This document shows, one piece after another, positions 1 to 9,044 of a stretch of 64,000 bases of DNA. A model generated the notes under the pieces. The model was given only the letters and a program-made list of their open reading frames with translations. It searched no databases and was not told where the DNA came from. Source of the DNA: Oceanobacillus_B kapialis (GTDB lineage: Bacteria; Bacillota; Bacilli; Bacillales; Amphibacillaceae). Location of the stretch: NCBI RefSeq assembly GCF_042685265.1, contig NZ_JBHUMX010000014.1; one strand, 5' to 3'. The position numbers were made by a program, and so were the translations under genes. Within the stretch, counting starts at the first letter, position 1; each line of letters begins with the position of its first letter.

Positions 1-681
1 GATCCCTTCTCCTCATTAAATCCTAGAATGCGCGTGTTCGATATTATCGCCGAACCACTTCGAACACATAAAGCAGCCAAAGGTAAAGCATTGCATGATA
101 GAGTATATGAGCTACTTGACTTAGTGGGACTTGATCAGTCACAGGCAGATCGCTTTCCACACCAATTTAGCGGCGGGCAAAGACAAAGGATTGGTATTGC
201 TCGGGCTATTGCATTAAAGCCGAAGCTCATTGTTTGTGATGAACCAGTATCTGCTTTAGATGTGTCAATCCAGGCTCAAATATTAAACCTTTTATTAGAG
301 CTAAAAGAGAAACTGCAGTTAACATTGATTTTTATCGGACACGGTATCCCAGCTGTGAAATATATTAGTGACCGAATTGCTGTTATGTATATGGGTGAAA
401 TTGTGGAAATGGCGAATAAAGAGGAGCTTTTCTCTCATACACATCATCCATACACCCAGGGACTTATATCCGCAGTTCCAATCCCTGATCCTTCTTTACG
501 ACAATTTTCGGAGGATGTCATTTTGGAGAAGGATTTACCAGATCAACGTAATTTACCTAAGGGGTGCAGCTTTAGTTCGCGTTGCCCATTTGCAACAGAA
601 AAATGTAAAGTAGAAAAACCTAAATTGGAGGCAAAGGAAGAAGGCCATTTTGTTGCCTGTCATTATCCATTGCATGTATAA
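1..681 (+). CDS. Oligopeptide/dipeptide ABC transporter ATP-binding protein, C-terminal part
   Basis: The reading frame is open from base 1, so the gene is cut by the window edge. The first residues (DPFSSLNPRM) are the Q-loop region of OppF/DppF ATPases, and the Walker A part lies outside. Visible are the signature FSGGQRQRIGIARA, Walker B LIVCDEPVSALD, an H-loop His in FIGHGI (usually SHDL) and the oligopeptide-family C-terminal extension with CSFSSRCPFATEKC. The family energises import of peptides or related amino compounds at the membrane. It is followed 16 bases later by an FAD oxidase, so the imported substrate may feed that enzyme (inference). Confidence 0.9.
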   Translation, partial: DPFSSLNPRMRVFDIIAEPLRTHKAAKGKALHDRVYELLDLVGLDQSQADRFPHQFSGGQRQRIGIARAIALKPKLIVCDEPVSALDVSIQAQILNLLLELKEKLQLTLIFIGHGIPAVKYISDRIAVMYMGEIVEMANKEELFSHTHHPYTQGLISAVPIPDPSLRQFSEDVILEKDLPDQRNLPKGCSFSSRCPFATEKCKVEKPKLEAKEEGHFVACHYPLHV

Positions 682-697
682 AAGAGGAGGAAATTAT

Positions 698-1825
698 ATG
701 AAAGTCGTCGTTGTAGGAACAGGAATTGTTGGGGCAAGTGCTGCTTACTATTTTGTGAAAAATGGTGTTGAGGTTGTGATGGTAGACAGAGCGGAAGACG
801 GAAAAGCTACTTCTGCAGGAGCTGGAATTGTGTGCCCGTGGATCTCTAGTGTGGACGATCCAAATTGGTATCAAATTGCCAAACGCGGGGCAAGATTTTA
901 TCCAAACCTTATTCAACAATTAATAGAAGATGGAGAAACCGAAACGGGCTATAAAAAGGTCGGAGCATTGAGCGTTAGCACTGATCAAGCCAAATTAGAT
1001 GAAATTGAGGAACGCGTTAAACAGAAAAAAATAGAAGCACCTGAAGTCGGGGATATTAGAAGGCTGAATAGCGAGGAAGCTCAAGCAATGTTTCCTGCCC
1101 TCTCTAATGAATTGGAGGCTGTCTATGTCTCAGGAGCAGCGCGTATTGATGGAAGTTATTTACGCGATGCCTTAAAACGTGCTTCTCAAAAACATGGTGC
1201 ACGCTTAATTGAAGGGGAGGCAAGGCTAGTTACCTCAGAAAAAGCAATAACAGGTGTGGAAGTTAATGAGGAAACGATTTACGCCGACAAAGTATTAATT
1301 ACAGCAGGTGCTTGGGCTCCAGAATTATTAAAACCTCTCGGACTTGAACTGGACTTGGAGCCGCAACGTGGACAAATTGCTCACATTAATCTGCCTGGCC
1401 AGGACACGTCGGATTGGCCTGTTGTTCTACCACATACAAGTCATTACATGTTAGCTTTTGATGATTCTCGTGTTGTTGCTGGTGCTACGAGAGAAACTGG
1501 GTCAGGTTTTGATTATCGCTTAACAGCTGGTGGCGTGCATAACGTATTAGGAGCAGCTTTAGATGTAGCCCCTGGTCTAAACGAAGGAACTTTAAAAGAG
1601 GTACGTATTGGATTTCGCCCAATGGGTCCAGATATTCTTCCATTATTAGGTCAGGTTGACGCTATAGAAGGGCTTTTTATGGCGAATGGATTGGGAGCTT
1701 CTGGATTAACAATGGGCCCTTATGTCGGTACGTTGGCAGCAGGGTTAATGACAGGTGAAGAAGTAGAGTTAGATATGGACCCATACCAGCCGATGCGAGC
1801 TATTTCCGTTAAAGAAACTATTTAA
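698..1825 (+). CDS. FAD-dependent oxidoreductase, DAO / glycine-sarcosine oxidase type
   Basis: A 375-residue protein of the DadA/ThiO/SoxB superfamily. The N-terminus VVVVGTGIVGASAAYY is a Rossmann FAD-binding fingerprint, and a second FAD segment lies near the C-terminus around GLFMANGLGASGLTMGP. The start at 698 follows AGAGGAGG with good spacing; a longer frame from 650 would overlap the upstream gene without a ribosome site. Such enzymes oxidatively deaminate glycine, sarcosine, D-amino acids or opines, giving a keto acid such as glyoxylate. Its place between a peptide-type transporter and malate synthase G suggests a glyoxylate-producing substrate, but the exact amine cannot be read from the sequence. 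Confidence 0.85.
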   Translation: MKVVVVGTGIVGASAAYYFVKNGVEVVMVDRAEDGKATSAGAGIVCPWISSVDDPNWYQIAKRGARFYPNLIQQLIEDGETETGYKKVGALSVSTDQAKLDEIEERVKQKKIEAPEVGDIRRLNSEEAQAMFPALSNELEAVYVSGAARIDGSYLRDALKRASQKHGARLIEGEARLVTSEKAITGVEVNEETIYADKVLITAGAWAPELLKPLGLELDLEPQRGQIAHINLPGQDTSDWPVVLPHTSHYMLAFDDSRVVAGATRETGSGFDYRLTAGGVHNVLGAALDVAPGLNEGTLKEVRIGFRPMGPDILPLLGQVDAIEGLFMANGLGASGLTMGPYVGTLAAGLMTGEEVELDMDPYQPMRAISVKETI

Positions 1826-1849
1826 CTCATATAGGAGAGGCTAATCGAA

Positions 1850-4033
1850 ATGACAAATTATAGAGTAATAGAATCCTTGCAGGTGGAAGAGCGACTATAC
1901 CATTTTTTAGAAGAAGTTTTAAAAGAAGTCAATATAGATGCTAAAAAGTTTTGGTATGACTTTTCCTGTCTTGTCAGGGACCTTACACCAGAAAATAATG
2001 CTGTTCTTCGGGAAAGAGAACAATTACAGGCGGCGATTAACGAGTGGCATACGGAGAATCCGACCTTTAATAACGCCCAGTATAAAATGTTTCTTGAGAA
2101 TATTGGATACTTAGAGCACGAGCCTAAAGATGTAACGATTACAACCAAAAACGTGGATAGTGAAGTGGTGTTAGCGGGACCGCAGCTGGTGGTTCCTGTT
2201 AACAATGCTCGCTATGCTATTAATGCTGCTAATGCGAGATGGGGTAGTCTTTATGATGCCCTGTATGGGACAGATGTAATTTCCGAAGCAGACGGCGCTG
2301 AAAAAGGTAGGGGCTATAATCCTGTACGAGGGAAGAAAGTGGTGGATTACGGACGAGATGTATTAGACCAATTTTTTCCTTTAGTACAGGGGAGCCACCA
2401 TCATGTAACCGGATATATTATTAAAAATGACATGCTGAAATTTGTGCTGGAAGATGGTAATACCACATCTTTATCTGACGCAACACTTTTTCAAGGCTAT
2501 AAGGGCGAGCAGTCCAATCCGAAAGTAATCCTGTTTAAACACAATGGCCTTCACATAGAAATTGTAAGGGATGAGAAGGATCCAATTGGGAGTCGTGATA
2601 AAGCACACGTAAAGGATATTTATCTAGAGGCGGCCCTTACTACCATTATGGATTGTGAAGATTCCGTGGCTGCGGTGGACGTAGAGGATAAGCTAGCTGT
2701 TTATCATAATTGGCTTGGACTTATGAAAAGTGACTTAACTGCCTCTTTTGAAAAAAACGGACAAATCGTTGAACGGCGATTGCAAGCTGATCGTGAATAT
2801 ATCGGGTTAGAGGGAAACCCTTTTACCCTAAAGGGCCGATCCTTAATGTTTGTGCGAAATGTTGGCCATTTGATGAAAACAGAGGCGATTTTAAATAAGG
2901 AAGGCTCGCCAATATATGAAGGTATATTAGATACAGTTGTTACCAGCCTTATTGCTTTACATTCTATAAATGGTAAAGCGAAATACGCCAACTCGCAGAC
3001 AGGATCTATTTATATTGTGAAGCCTAAAATGCACGGTTCTAAGGAAGTAGCTTTTAGTAATAGATTGTTTAATCGTGTAGAAGACTTACTTGGACTGCCC
3101 AGACATACAATTAAGATTGGCGTGATGGATGAGGAAAGAAGAACTTCCCTAAATTTGAAAGCCTGTATTGAACAAGTAAAAGACAGAATCGTATTTATAA
3201 ACACGGGGTTTCTTGATCGTACAGGGGATGAGATACACTCATCAATGGTCGCTGGACCTGTACAAAGGAAAAATGATATGAAGCATACTGCCTGGATTAA
3301 AGCCTATGAAGCCTCAAATGTGTCTACTGCCCTTTCAAGTGGCTTTCAGCAAACAGCACAAATTGGTAAGGGCATGTGGGCAGCCCCAGATCGCATGAAA
3401 GCTATGGTCGAAGAAAAGGTTGCTCATCCACAAGCTGGTGCCACAACAGCTTGGGTTCCGTCACCAACAGCAGCTACTCTCCATGCGCTTCATTACCACC
3501 AAGTAGATGTTACCGATGTTCAAAAACAACTGTTAACGGAAGAGACATCTTCCTATCGTGATGATCTTTTACAAATTCCGTTTTTAACGGGAGAGGTTTT
3601 ATCTGAAGAAGCCGTTCAACAGGAACTAAACAACAATATACAAGGAATTCTAGGATATGTCGTCCGGTGGATTAACCAAGGGATTGGTTGCTCTAAAGTA
3701 CCTGACATTCACAATATTGGTTTGATGGAAGACCGTGCAACACTTCGAATATCTAGCCAACATATTGCCAATTGGCTCCATCATGGGATATGCACCAAGG
3801 AACAGGTTTACAAGACGTTCGAGCGTATGGCGACAGTAGTGGATCAGCAGAATCAAATAGGCGTTTCCTATGAACCAATGGCGAATAAAAAAGAAAGTTC
3901 GATAGCCTTTCAGACTGCATGCAGACTTGTTTTCGAAGGAGAAAAGCAGCCAAATGGGTATACAGAACCAATTTTACATGAAGGCCGAAAAGCAAAAAAA
4001 GCAGAAGATAGCTATCTACTAAACAAAGGATGA
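1850..4033 (+). CDS. glcB: Malate synthase G
   Basis: A 727-residue protein of the usual MSG length (about 720-730), clearly longer than the A-type enzyme of the glyoxylate bypass. It condenses glyoxylate with acetyl-CoA to malate in the cytoplasm. Recognisable segments include VPVNNARYAINAANARWGSL near residue 115, the Mg-binding acidic stretch MDCEDSVAAVD near 265, KPKMHG near 390 and RTSLNL near 430. The start is preceded by ATAGGAGAGG. It sits in an apparent four-gene operon after an amine oxidase that could supply glyoxylate. No isocitrate lyase is present here, which fits use of external glyoxylate precursors rather than acetate. Confidence 0.95.
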   Translation: MTNYRVIESLQVEERLYHFLEEVLKEVNIDAKKFWYDFSCLVRDLTPENNAVLREREQLQAAINEWHTENPTFNNAQYKMFLENIGYLEHEPKDVTITTKNVDSEVVLAGPQLVVPVNNARYAINAANARWGSLYDALYGTDVISEADGAEKGRGYNPVRGKKVVDYGRDVLDQFFPLVQGSHHHVTGYIIKNDMLKFVLEDGNTTSLSDATLFQGYKGEQSNPKVILFKHNGLHIEIVRDEKDPIGSRDKAHVKDIYLEAALTTIMDCEDSVAAVDVEDKLAVYHNWLGLMKSDLTASFEKNGQIVERRLQADREYIGLEGNPFTLKGRSLMFVRNVGHLMKTEAILNKEGSPIYEGILDTVVTSLIALHSINGKAKYANSQTGSIYIVKPKMHGSKEVAFSNRLFNRVEDLLGLPRHTIKIGVMDEERRTSLNLKACIEQVKDRIVFINTGFLDRTGDEIHSSMVAGPVQRKNDMKHTAWIKAYEASNVSTALSSGFQQTAQIGKGMWAAPDRMKAMVEEKVAHPQAGATTAWVPSPTAATLHALHYHQVDVTDVQKQLLTEETSSYRDDLLQIPFLTGEVLSEEAVQQELNNNIQGILGYVVRWINQGIGCSKVPDIHNIGLMEDRATLRISSQHIANWLHHGICTKEQVYKTFERMATVVDQQNQIGVSYEPMANKKESSIAFQTACRLVFEGEKQPNGYTEPILHEGRKAKKAEDSYLLNKG

Positions 4034-4038
4034 AAAGT

Positions 4039-4797
4039 ATGAAATTTGTTCGTTACAGTCTTGATAATCAAGTGTTCCAAGGGGTTTTGGAAAAGGACCT
4101 AATCACGCAAATATCAGGAGATCTTTTTACTATCTGGAATAAGACTAATGTAATTTACCAATTAAACGAAGTGAAGCTTCTTGCTCCAGTGCTGCCGAAA
4201 CAGATAATAGGTATCGGGGCTAATTATGTAGCAATAGAAGGAGAACGCCCCATAGAGCCTGTACAGCACCCGGTGTTCTTTTTTAAACCAGTATCGTCTG
4301 TTATCGGACCTACAGACAATATCGTGATACCTAAACAGGTGGAGCAGGTAAAATTTGAGGCAGAACTGGCCGTGGTGATTGGAAAAGAAATCAAAAACCT
4401 ACAAGCAGGAGATGATGTAGCGCCGTATATATTTGGATATACGGTTGCCAATGATGTCACAGCACCTGATCTTTTTCATTCGGATGGCCATTGGACGATT
4501 GGAAAAGCGTTTGATACATGTACGCCACTTGGTCCAGTAATCGAAACAGACCTTGACTGGAGAAATGTTCGTATTGTAGCTAGCGTAGATGGGGTGAGAA
4601 AACAAGATAGCCCTACAGAATTTATGATTGTTAGCATTCCAGAGATGATTATTTACTTATCCCAAGTCATGACATTAAATCCAGGGGATGTTTTATTAAC
4701 GGGAAGCCCTGTGGGTGCGGAAATGGTCGGACCTGGTAGCGCTGTTGATTGTAGCATAAAGAAAGTCGGTACATTGCATAACAAAGTTATAAGCTAA
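4039..4797 (+). CDS. Fumarylacetoacetate hydrolase family protein
   Basis: A 252-residue single-domain FAH-fold protein. Motifs typical of the family are visible: IGIGANYV, PVFFFKPVSSVIGP, the metal-ligand region KFEAELAVVIGKE, GYTVANDVTAPDL and LNPGDVLLTGSPVG. Members hydrolyse, decarboxylate or isomerise 2-oxo acids (for example HpaG, ureidoglycolate lyase or acylpyruvase types), so the substrate is open. I choose 4039 because AAAGGA lies 8 bases upstream; an in-frame ATG at 4030 overlaps the malate synthase stop and has no ribosome site. It is the last gene before a hairpin terminator, so it probably works in the same catabolic route. Confidence 0.85.
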   Translation: MKFVRYSLDNQVFQGVLEKDLITQISGDLFTIWNKTNVIYQLNEVKLLAPVLPKQIIGIGANYVAIEGERPIEPVQHPVFFFKPVSSVIGPTDNIVIPKQVEQVKFEAELAVVIGKEIKNLQAGDDVAPYIFGYTVANDVTAPDLFHSDGHWTIGKAFDTCTPLGPVIETDLDWRNVRIVASVDGVRKQDSPTEFMIVSIPEMIIYLSQVMTLNPGDVLLTGSPVGAEMVGPGSAVDCSIKKVGTLHNKVIS

Positions 4798-4804
4798 CTA
4801 TTAT

Positions 4805-4833
4805 AAAAGGCTTCCCATAGGGAGGCCTTTTGT
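4805..4833 (+). terminator. Rho-independent terminator of the glcB operon
   Basis: AAAGGCTTCCC and GGGAGGCCTTTT form an 11-bp stem with one G-U pair around a 4-base loop, ending in T residues, 8 bases after the FAH gene. Confidence 0.8.
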
Positions 4834-4918
4834 CGTTAGAGACATTGTTACCGATTACAAAATGAGACGTCTTTCGTTGTTTTTCTTGCTTGTTTGTATT
4901 ATGATTTACTATATTGGC

Positions 4919-4948
4919 TTGACCTAGAAGACTCTTTGTGAATAACAT
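4919..4948 (+). promoter_or_regulatory. Candidate sigma-A promoter for mvaS
   Basis: TTGACC and TAACAT are separated by 18 bases, about 50 bases upstream of the mvaS start. The match is only moderate. Confidence 0.4.
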
Positions 4949-4997
4949 CACTTGGTTCTACAGTGCAAGCATGACGAAGTAGTAAAGGAGAAGGACA

Positions 4998-6170
4998 TTG
5001 AAAATAGGTATTGATAAAATTGGCTTTTACGCACCACACTTATATGTAGATATGAATAAACTTGCGGTAGCAAGAGATGTAGAACCTGCGAAATTTACAA
5101 TTGGAATTGGGCAGGAAGAAATGGCGGTTACTCCACTAACGCAGGACACTGTAACACTTGCAGCTAATGCCGCTTTGGAAATTTTAGATGAAAAAGATAA
5201 ACAAGAGATCGATTTTGTTATTTTTGGAACAGAAACAGGCATTGACAGTTCAAAAGCAGCAGCGGTTTATGTGCATGACTTGCTTGGCATAAATCCAGAT
5301 GCCCGTAGTGTTGAGATGAAACAGGCATGTTATGCAGCAACAGCAGCAATCCAAATGGCCAAAGGACATATTGCTTTAAATCCGGATAGCAAAGTATTGG
5401 TTCTTGCCTCAGACATTGCCAGATATGGCATCCGTACTGGTGGGGAGGCAACCCAGGGTGCGGGAGCTGTCGCTATGTTGATTAGTGCAGATCCGAAAAT
5501 TCTCGCTCTTGAGGAAAAAAGTGCTTACCATACCAGTGATGTAATGGACTTCTGGCGCCCAACTTATACGGACAAAGCGCTAGTTGATGGAAAACTTTCT
5601 AATGAGAAATATATAGAATTTTTTGCGAAGATTTGGGAGCAATATAAAGAGAAAACAGGAGCCACTTTCTCTGACTTTGAAGCAATCTGTTTCCATCTCC
5701 CATACACAAAAATGGGACAAAAGGCATTGAAGCCACTTTTACCTGAGACAGATGAAGTAACTCAAGACAGACTGTTAGGAAATAATGAAGCAAGTAAAAC
5801 CTATAATAAACGAATTGGTAATATTTATACCGGCTCACTCTATCTTAGTCTTCTATCTCTACTAGAAACAAAAGAAGATTTACAAGAAGGAGCAAGAATT
5901 GGGTTATTTAGTTATGGCTCTGGCGCAGTAGGAGAATTCTTTACAGGCATTCTCCAGCCTGGTTTCCAAAATGCATTGCAACCTGCTAGGCATAAAGAAA
6001 TTCTAGATTCACGAAAAGAAATTTCAGTAGCTGAATATGAAGAGGAATTTGAAAGAAGACTTCCAACTGATGGCTCTAATTTAGAGCTAGAGAAGGAAGA
6101 CGATCCATCAGCGATTTATTTAGCCGGGATCAAAGATCATATGCGACAGTATGTAAATAACAAAAGTTAA
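4998..6170 (+). CDS. mvaS: Hydroxymethylglutaryl-CoA synthase
   Basis: A 390-residue enzyme of the bacterial MvaS type, which condenses acetyl-CoA and acetoacetyl-CoA to HMG-CoA, the entry step of the mevalonate route. The catalytic set is visible: Glu in FGTETGID, Cys in KQACYAATAA and His in CFHLPYTKMG, along with the conserved SDIARYG and GAGAVAML stretches. The start is TTG behind AAAGGAGAAGG. It stands alone between its own promoter candidate and a strong terminator; no HMG-CoA reductase or mevalonate kinase is nearby. A polyketide beta-branching role (PksG-like) is an alternative, but no polyketide genes are in the window. Confidence 0.92.
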   Translation: MKIGIDKIGFYAPHLYVDMNKLAVARDVEPAKFTIGIGQEEMAVTPLTQDTVTLAANAALEILDEKDKQEIDFVIFGTETGIDSSKAAAVYVHDLLGINPDARSVEMKQACYAATAAIQMAKGHIALNPDSKVLVLASDIARYGIRTGGEATQGAGAVAMLISADPKILALEEKSAYHTSDVMDFWRPTYTDKALVDGKLSNEKYIEFFAKIWEQYKEKTGATFSDFEAICFHLPYTKMGQKALKPLLPETDEVTQDRLLGNNEASKTYNKRIGNIYTGSLYLSLLSLLETKEDLQEGARIGLFSYGSGAVGEFFTGILQPGFQNALQPARHKEILDSRKEISVAEYEEEFERRLPTDGSNLELEKEDDPSAIYLAGIKDHMRQYVNNKS

Positions 6171-6180
6171 TTTAATTAAA

Positions 6181-6213
6181 TCCCACGATACAAATTCGTA
6201 TCGTGGGATTTTT
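6181..6213 (+). terminator. Rho-independent terminator after mvaS
   Basis: A perfect 11-bp stem (TCCCACGATAC with GTATCGTGGGA) closes a 6-base loop and is followed by TTTTT. It also lies at the 3' end of the convergent aldehyde dehydrogenase gene. Confidence 0.9.
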
Positions 6214-6234
6214 GCTCAAATAAGCACCTTAACA

Positions 6235-7686
6235 CTAGAAAGGATACTCTCTATCTTCTGCTTGAACACTAACCCATTGTGTTGTAGTAAATTCTTCCAT
6301 GATCCATTCACCGTTAAAACGGCCAATTCCAGATTGTTTTACACCGCCAAATGGCATATGGGGTTCATCGTTTACTGGCATATCATTTACATGGACCATG
6401 CCAGATTGAATTTTTCTTGCGACCTGCATGCCGCGGTAGCGGTCTTTTGTGAAGACAGAGCCACTAAGACCATATGGCGAATCATTGGCGATTTGGATAG
6501 CTTCTTCTTCACTTTTAGCACGCAGAAGGGAAGCAACAGGTCCAAATACTTCATCTTTCGCCGCAGCCATATCATTTGTAACCTCTGAAAAGATGACCGG
6601 ATGGATGACATTTCCTTCTGTCTTAAACGCTGTATGGAGTTTGGCGCCTTGATCGATTGTTTTCTTGATAAGGTCTTCCACATGTTCTACTTGGCCCTGA
6701 TTAATAATCGGTCCAATCAGCACGTCATCTTGAAATGGATCTCCTGCCTTCAGCTTACTGGCAATTTTGGTAAATGATTCGACAAATTCATCATATATAC
6801 TGTCGTGTACAATAATGCGATTTAGAGATAGACAGATTTGTCCTTGGTGAAGGAAGGATCCGAATACCGCAGCTTGAGCAGCTTTCTCAATATCTGCATC
6901 GTCCAGTACAACCATCACATTATTCCCACCAAGTTCAAGAGAGGTTTCTTTCAGATGTTTACTGGCAAGCTGTGCAATATGTGTCCCTACCTCTGTCGAT
7001 CCTGTAAACGATATAAGTTTAGGAACTGGATGCTCGACAAATTCATCTCCAATTTCTGACCCGCGGCCTGCTACAACATGAATAACGCCATCTGGAAAGC
7101 CTGCTTCCTGCAGCAAGTCAGCTATTAATAATCCAGATGTTACGGGCGTATCAGAAGCTGGTTTCACAACAACTGTATTTCCTGTGGCAAGTGCTGGAGC
7201 AATTGTACGCATTGCTAAATGGAAAGGGAAGTTCCAAGGTCCGATGACCCCAATAACACCTTTTGCTGTGCGGTAGGTGTAATTTTCTTTCCCTTCTGTA
7301 TTAGAAGCCCCCGTTGTACCTTGCATTCTTGTTGGGAAAGAAGCTGATTCTTGTATGATTTGAATCGCGGATTGTAACTCTACCTCTGCTTTTACTTTAC
7401 TGCTGCCGGCTTCTTTAATAAGCCATTCTACGATATGATCCTTATTCGCTTTAATCGTATCGATAAGTCGAAACAAATAATTTTGTTTTTCTGCTGGAGC
7501 TAACTTTTCCCACTCTGGTTGATAGGAAGCTGCAGCTTGGTATGCTTTTTCAAGATCGTCAGGGTTTGCAGATCGTATAATGCCTAGGGTTTCTCCATTA
7601 TAGGGATTACTATTTTCTATATTTTTCTCCGAGGAGCCTGTTGTCCATTCGCCATCGATAAATATTTTTGTATATTGATTTTGCAT
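6235..7686 (-). CDS. Aldehyde dehydrogenase family protein (aromatic aldehyde / vanillin dehydrogenase-like)
   Basis: A 483-residue NAD(P)-dependent aldehyde dehydrogenase. Visible motifs are PWNFPFHLA, the cofactor turn FTGSTEVG, the general base Glu in LELGGNN and the nucleophile Cys in GQICLSLNR. The GQIC(L/M)S form is typical of the benzaldehyde/vanillin dehydrogenase subgroup that includes B. subtilis YfmT. It would oxidise an aldehyde to the acid. AAAGGAG lies 12 bases before the ATG. The gene is alone and convergent with mvaS. Substrate assignment is by family resemblance only. Confidence 0.85.
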   Translation of the reverse strand: MQNQYTKIFIDGEWTTGSSEKNIENSNPYNGETLGIIRSANPDDLEKAYQAAASYQPEWEKLAPAEKQNYLFRLIDTIKANKDHIVEWLIKEAGSSKVKAEVELQSAIQIIQESASFPTRMQGTTGASNTEGKENYTYRTAKGVIGVIGPWNFPFHLAMRTIAPALATGNTVVVKPASDTPVTSGLLIADLLQEAGFPDGVIHVVAGRGSEIGDEFVEHPVPKLISFTGSTEVGTHIAQLASKHLKETSLELGGNNVMVVLDDADIEKAAQAAVFGSFLHQGQICLSLNRIIVHDSIYDEFVESFTKIASKLKAGDPFQDDVLIGPIINQGQVEHVEDLIKKTIDQGAKLHTAFKTEGNVIHPVIFSEVTNDMAAAKDEVFGPVASLLRAKSEEEAIQIANDSPYGLSGSVFTKDRYRGMQVARKIQSGMVHVNDMPVNDEPHMPFGGVKQSGIGRFNGEWIMEEFTTTQWVSVQAEDREYPF

Positions 7687-7840
7687 AAAATAATCTATCT
7701 CCTTTCTTAATAGATATAACTATTTTCCCGAGGAGGATAGACTGCAAACATTTGGGAGACGAAGCGATTCTCTTTGTTAGGTCTGTCCATCTCACTAGAA
7801 TCATAGGCTATTTATAGAAACAGTGGGAGGGAGATGGGCA

Positions 7841-8485
7841 ATGGAAATTGTAGAGCCGTTATTAAAAATATTGCTTGTTAACATTATTTTAAGTGGTGAT
7901 AATGCTGTTGTGATTGCGATGGCCAGTAGGAAGTTACCGGAGCATATGAAGCGAAAGGCTGTGATATGGGGAACGTTTGGAGCGGTAGCTTTTCGTATCC
8001 TTTTCGTATTTCTCGTTCTATTTCTATTAAAATTGCCATGGATTCACTTTATTGGTGGGGTGCTTCTCTTGTTTGTGGCGTATAAGTTATTAGTGGACAA
8101 GCCTGATAACCATCAGATAAAAGTAGGGAGTTCTTTACAAGAAGCCATTGCGATTATTATTTTTGCAGATATTTTAATGAGTTTGGACAATGTGCTGGCA
8201 ATCGTAGCCATCTCGGATGGGCAATTTATGCTCATCATCATAGGTATTATCATTAGTATTCCAATTATTCTAGTAGCAAGCAATTTCATCATGAGGTTGA
8301 TGGAGAAATATACAAGCATTGTGTATGGGGGAGCTGCATTACTAGCGTGGACAGCAGGAGGGATGATGGTAAAAGAAGAGCATGTGTCTCAATACTTGGA
8401 AGTAATACATGTATCAGAATCTATCTTTCTAGTTGCGCTTATTCTTTTATTATTACTCACAGGTGCAATTCGTCGAAAAATTTAG
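7841..8485 (+). CDS. TerC family integral membrane protein (YjbE-like)
   Basis: A 214-residue membrane protein with about seven hydrophobic segments. The TerC hallmarks LSGDNAVVIAMA near the N-terminus and ADILMSLDNVLAI in the middle place acidic residues within membrane helices. The family is linked to metal-ion handling, especially Mn2+ export or metalation of exported proteins. The ATG at 7841 is 8 bases after GGGAGGG; a GTG at 7823 would lie upstream of that ribosome site. I looked for the Mn-sensing yybP-ykoY leader that precedes some terC genes and did not recognise one. Confidence 0.88.
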   Translation: MEIVEPLLKILLVNIILSGDNAVVIAMASRKLPEHMKRKAVIWGTFGAVAFRILFVFLVLFLLKLPWIHFIGGVLLLFVAYKLLVDKPDNHQIKVGSSLQEAIAIIIFADILMSLDNVLAIVAISDGQFMLIIIGIIISIPIILVASNFIMRLMEKYTSIVYGGAALLAWTAGGMMVKEEHVSQYLEVIHVSESIFLVALILLLLLTGAIRRKI

Positions 8486-8524
8486 TTTCTGATAAAATAG
8501 AGAAACAAACAGGAGGTGTTTTCG

Positions 8525-9028
8525 GTGATTACTAGTGACAGACTCTGTTTCAGGCCCTATACAGAGGATGATCTGGAGTTCTATGTACGATTATGGGGCG
8601 ATCCTAAGGTCGTGCGTTACATTGGCAAAGGAAAAACCAAAACGTACGAGCAGGCAAAAGAAAGCTTAGCACACTGGTTTTCCGAGTATGAACAAGGATT
8701 TGGCTTACAGGCACTTGTGCTTAAATCAGAAGACAAGCTAATTGGACATGCTGGGCTAGTGAGACAGAGCATTGAAGGGGAAGAAGAAATAGAAATTGGA
8801 TATTGGCTGCTTCCAGAATATTGGGGGAAGGGATTGGCAAAAGAAGCTGCCCTTACACTGAGAGATTATGGGTTTAAAATAAGGGGCTTTAATAAGTTGA
8901 TTGCATTGATTAATCCTAATCATCCTGCTTCCATTTTTGTTGCCAAAAAGGCTGGTCTGAGCTATGAGAAAACAGTAAAGCTTGCTGAAGGAGATACGTT
9001 GGTGTACGCGATCAGGGCAGATAAATAA
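8525..9028 (+). CDS. GNAT family N-acetyltransferase (RimJ/RimL type)
   Basis: A 167-residue acetyltransferase with the N-terminal TDRLCFRPYTEDD-like opening of the RimJ/RimL subgroup, the beta-bulge EIEIGYWLLPEYWGKGLAKEA containing the acetyl-CoA-binding loop, and a C-terminal NPNHPASIFVAKKAGL. It would transfer acetyl from acetyl-CoA to an amine; the substrate is unknown. GTG at 8525 is preferred because AGGAGG ends 8 bases upstream. It follows terC by 39 bases and precedes a phosphotransferase by 16, so the three may be cotranscribed. Confidence 0.85.
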   Translation: MITSDRLCFRPYTEDDLEFYVRLWGDPKVVRYIGKGKTKTYEQAKESLAHWFSEYEQGFGLQALVLKSEDKLIGHAGLVRQSIEGEEEIEIGYWLLPEYWGKGLAKEAALTLRDYGFKIRGFNKLIALINPNHPASIFVAKKAGLSYEKTVKLAEGDTLVYAIRADK

Positions 9029-9044
9029 GAAGGGAGGAAGTTAA

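Noticed and set aside
3376..3561. Open frame inside malate synthase G in another phase
   Set aside because: It is a shadow of a clearly coding, full-length gene.
7687..7840. Possible Mn-sensing yybP-ykoY riboswitch before the terC-like gene
   Set aside because: The conserved core elements could not be found by eye.
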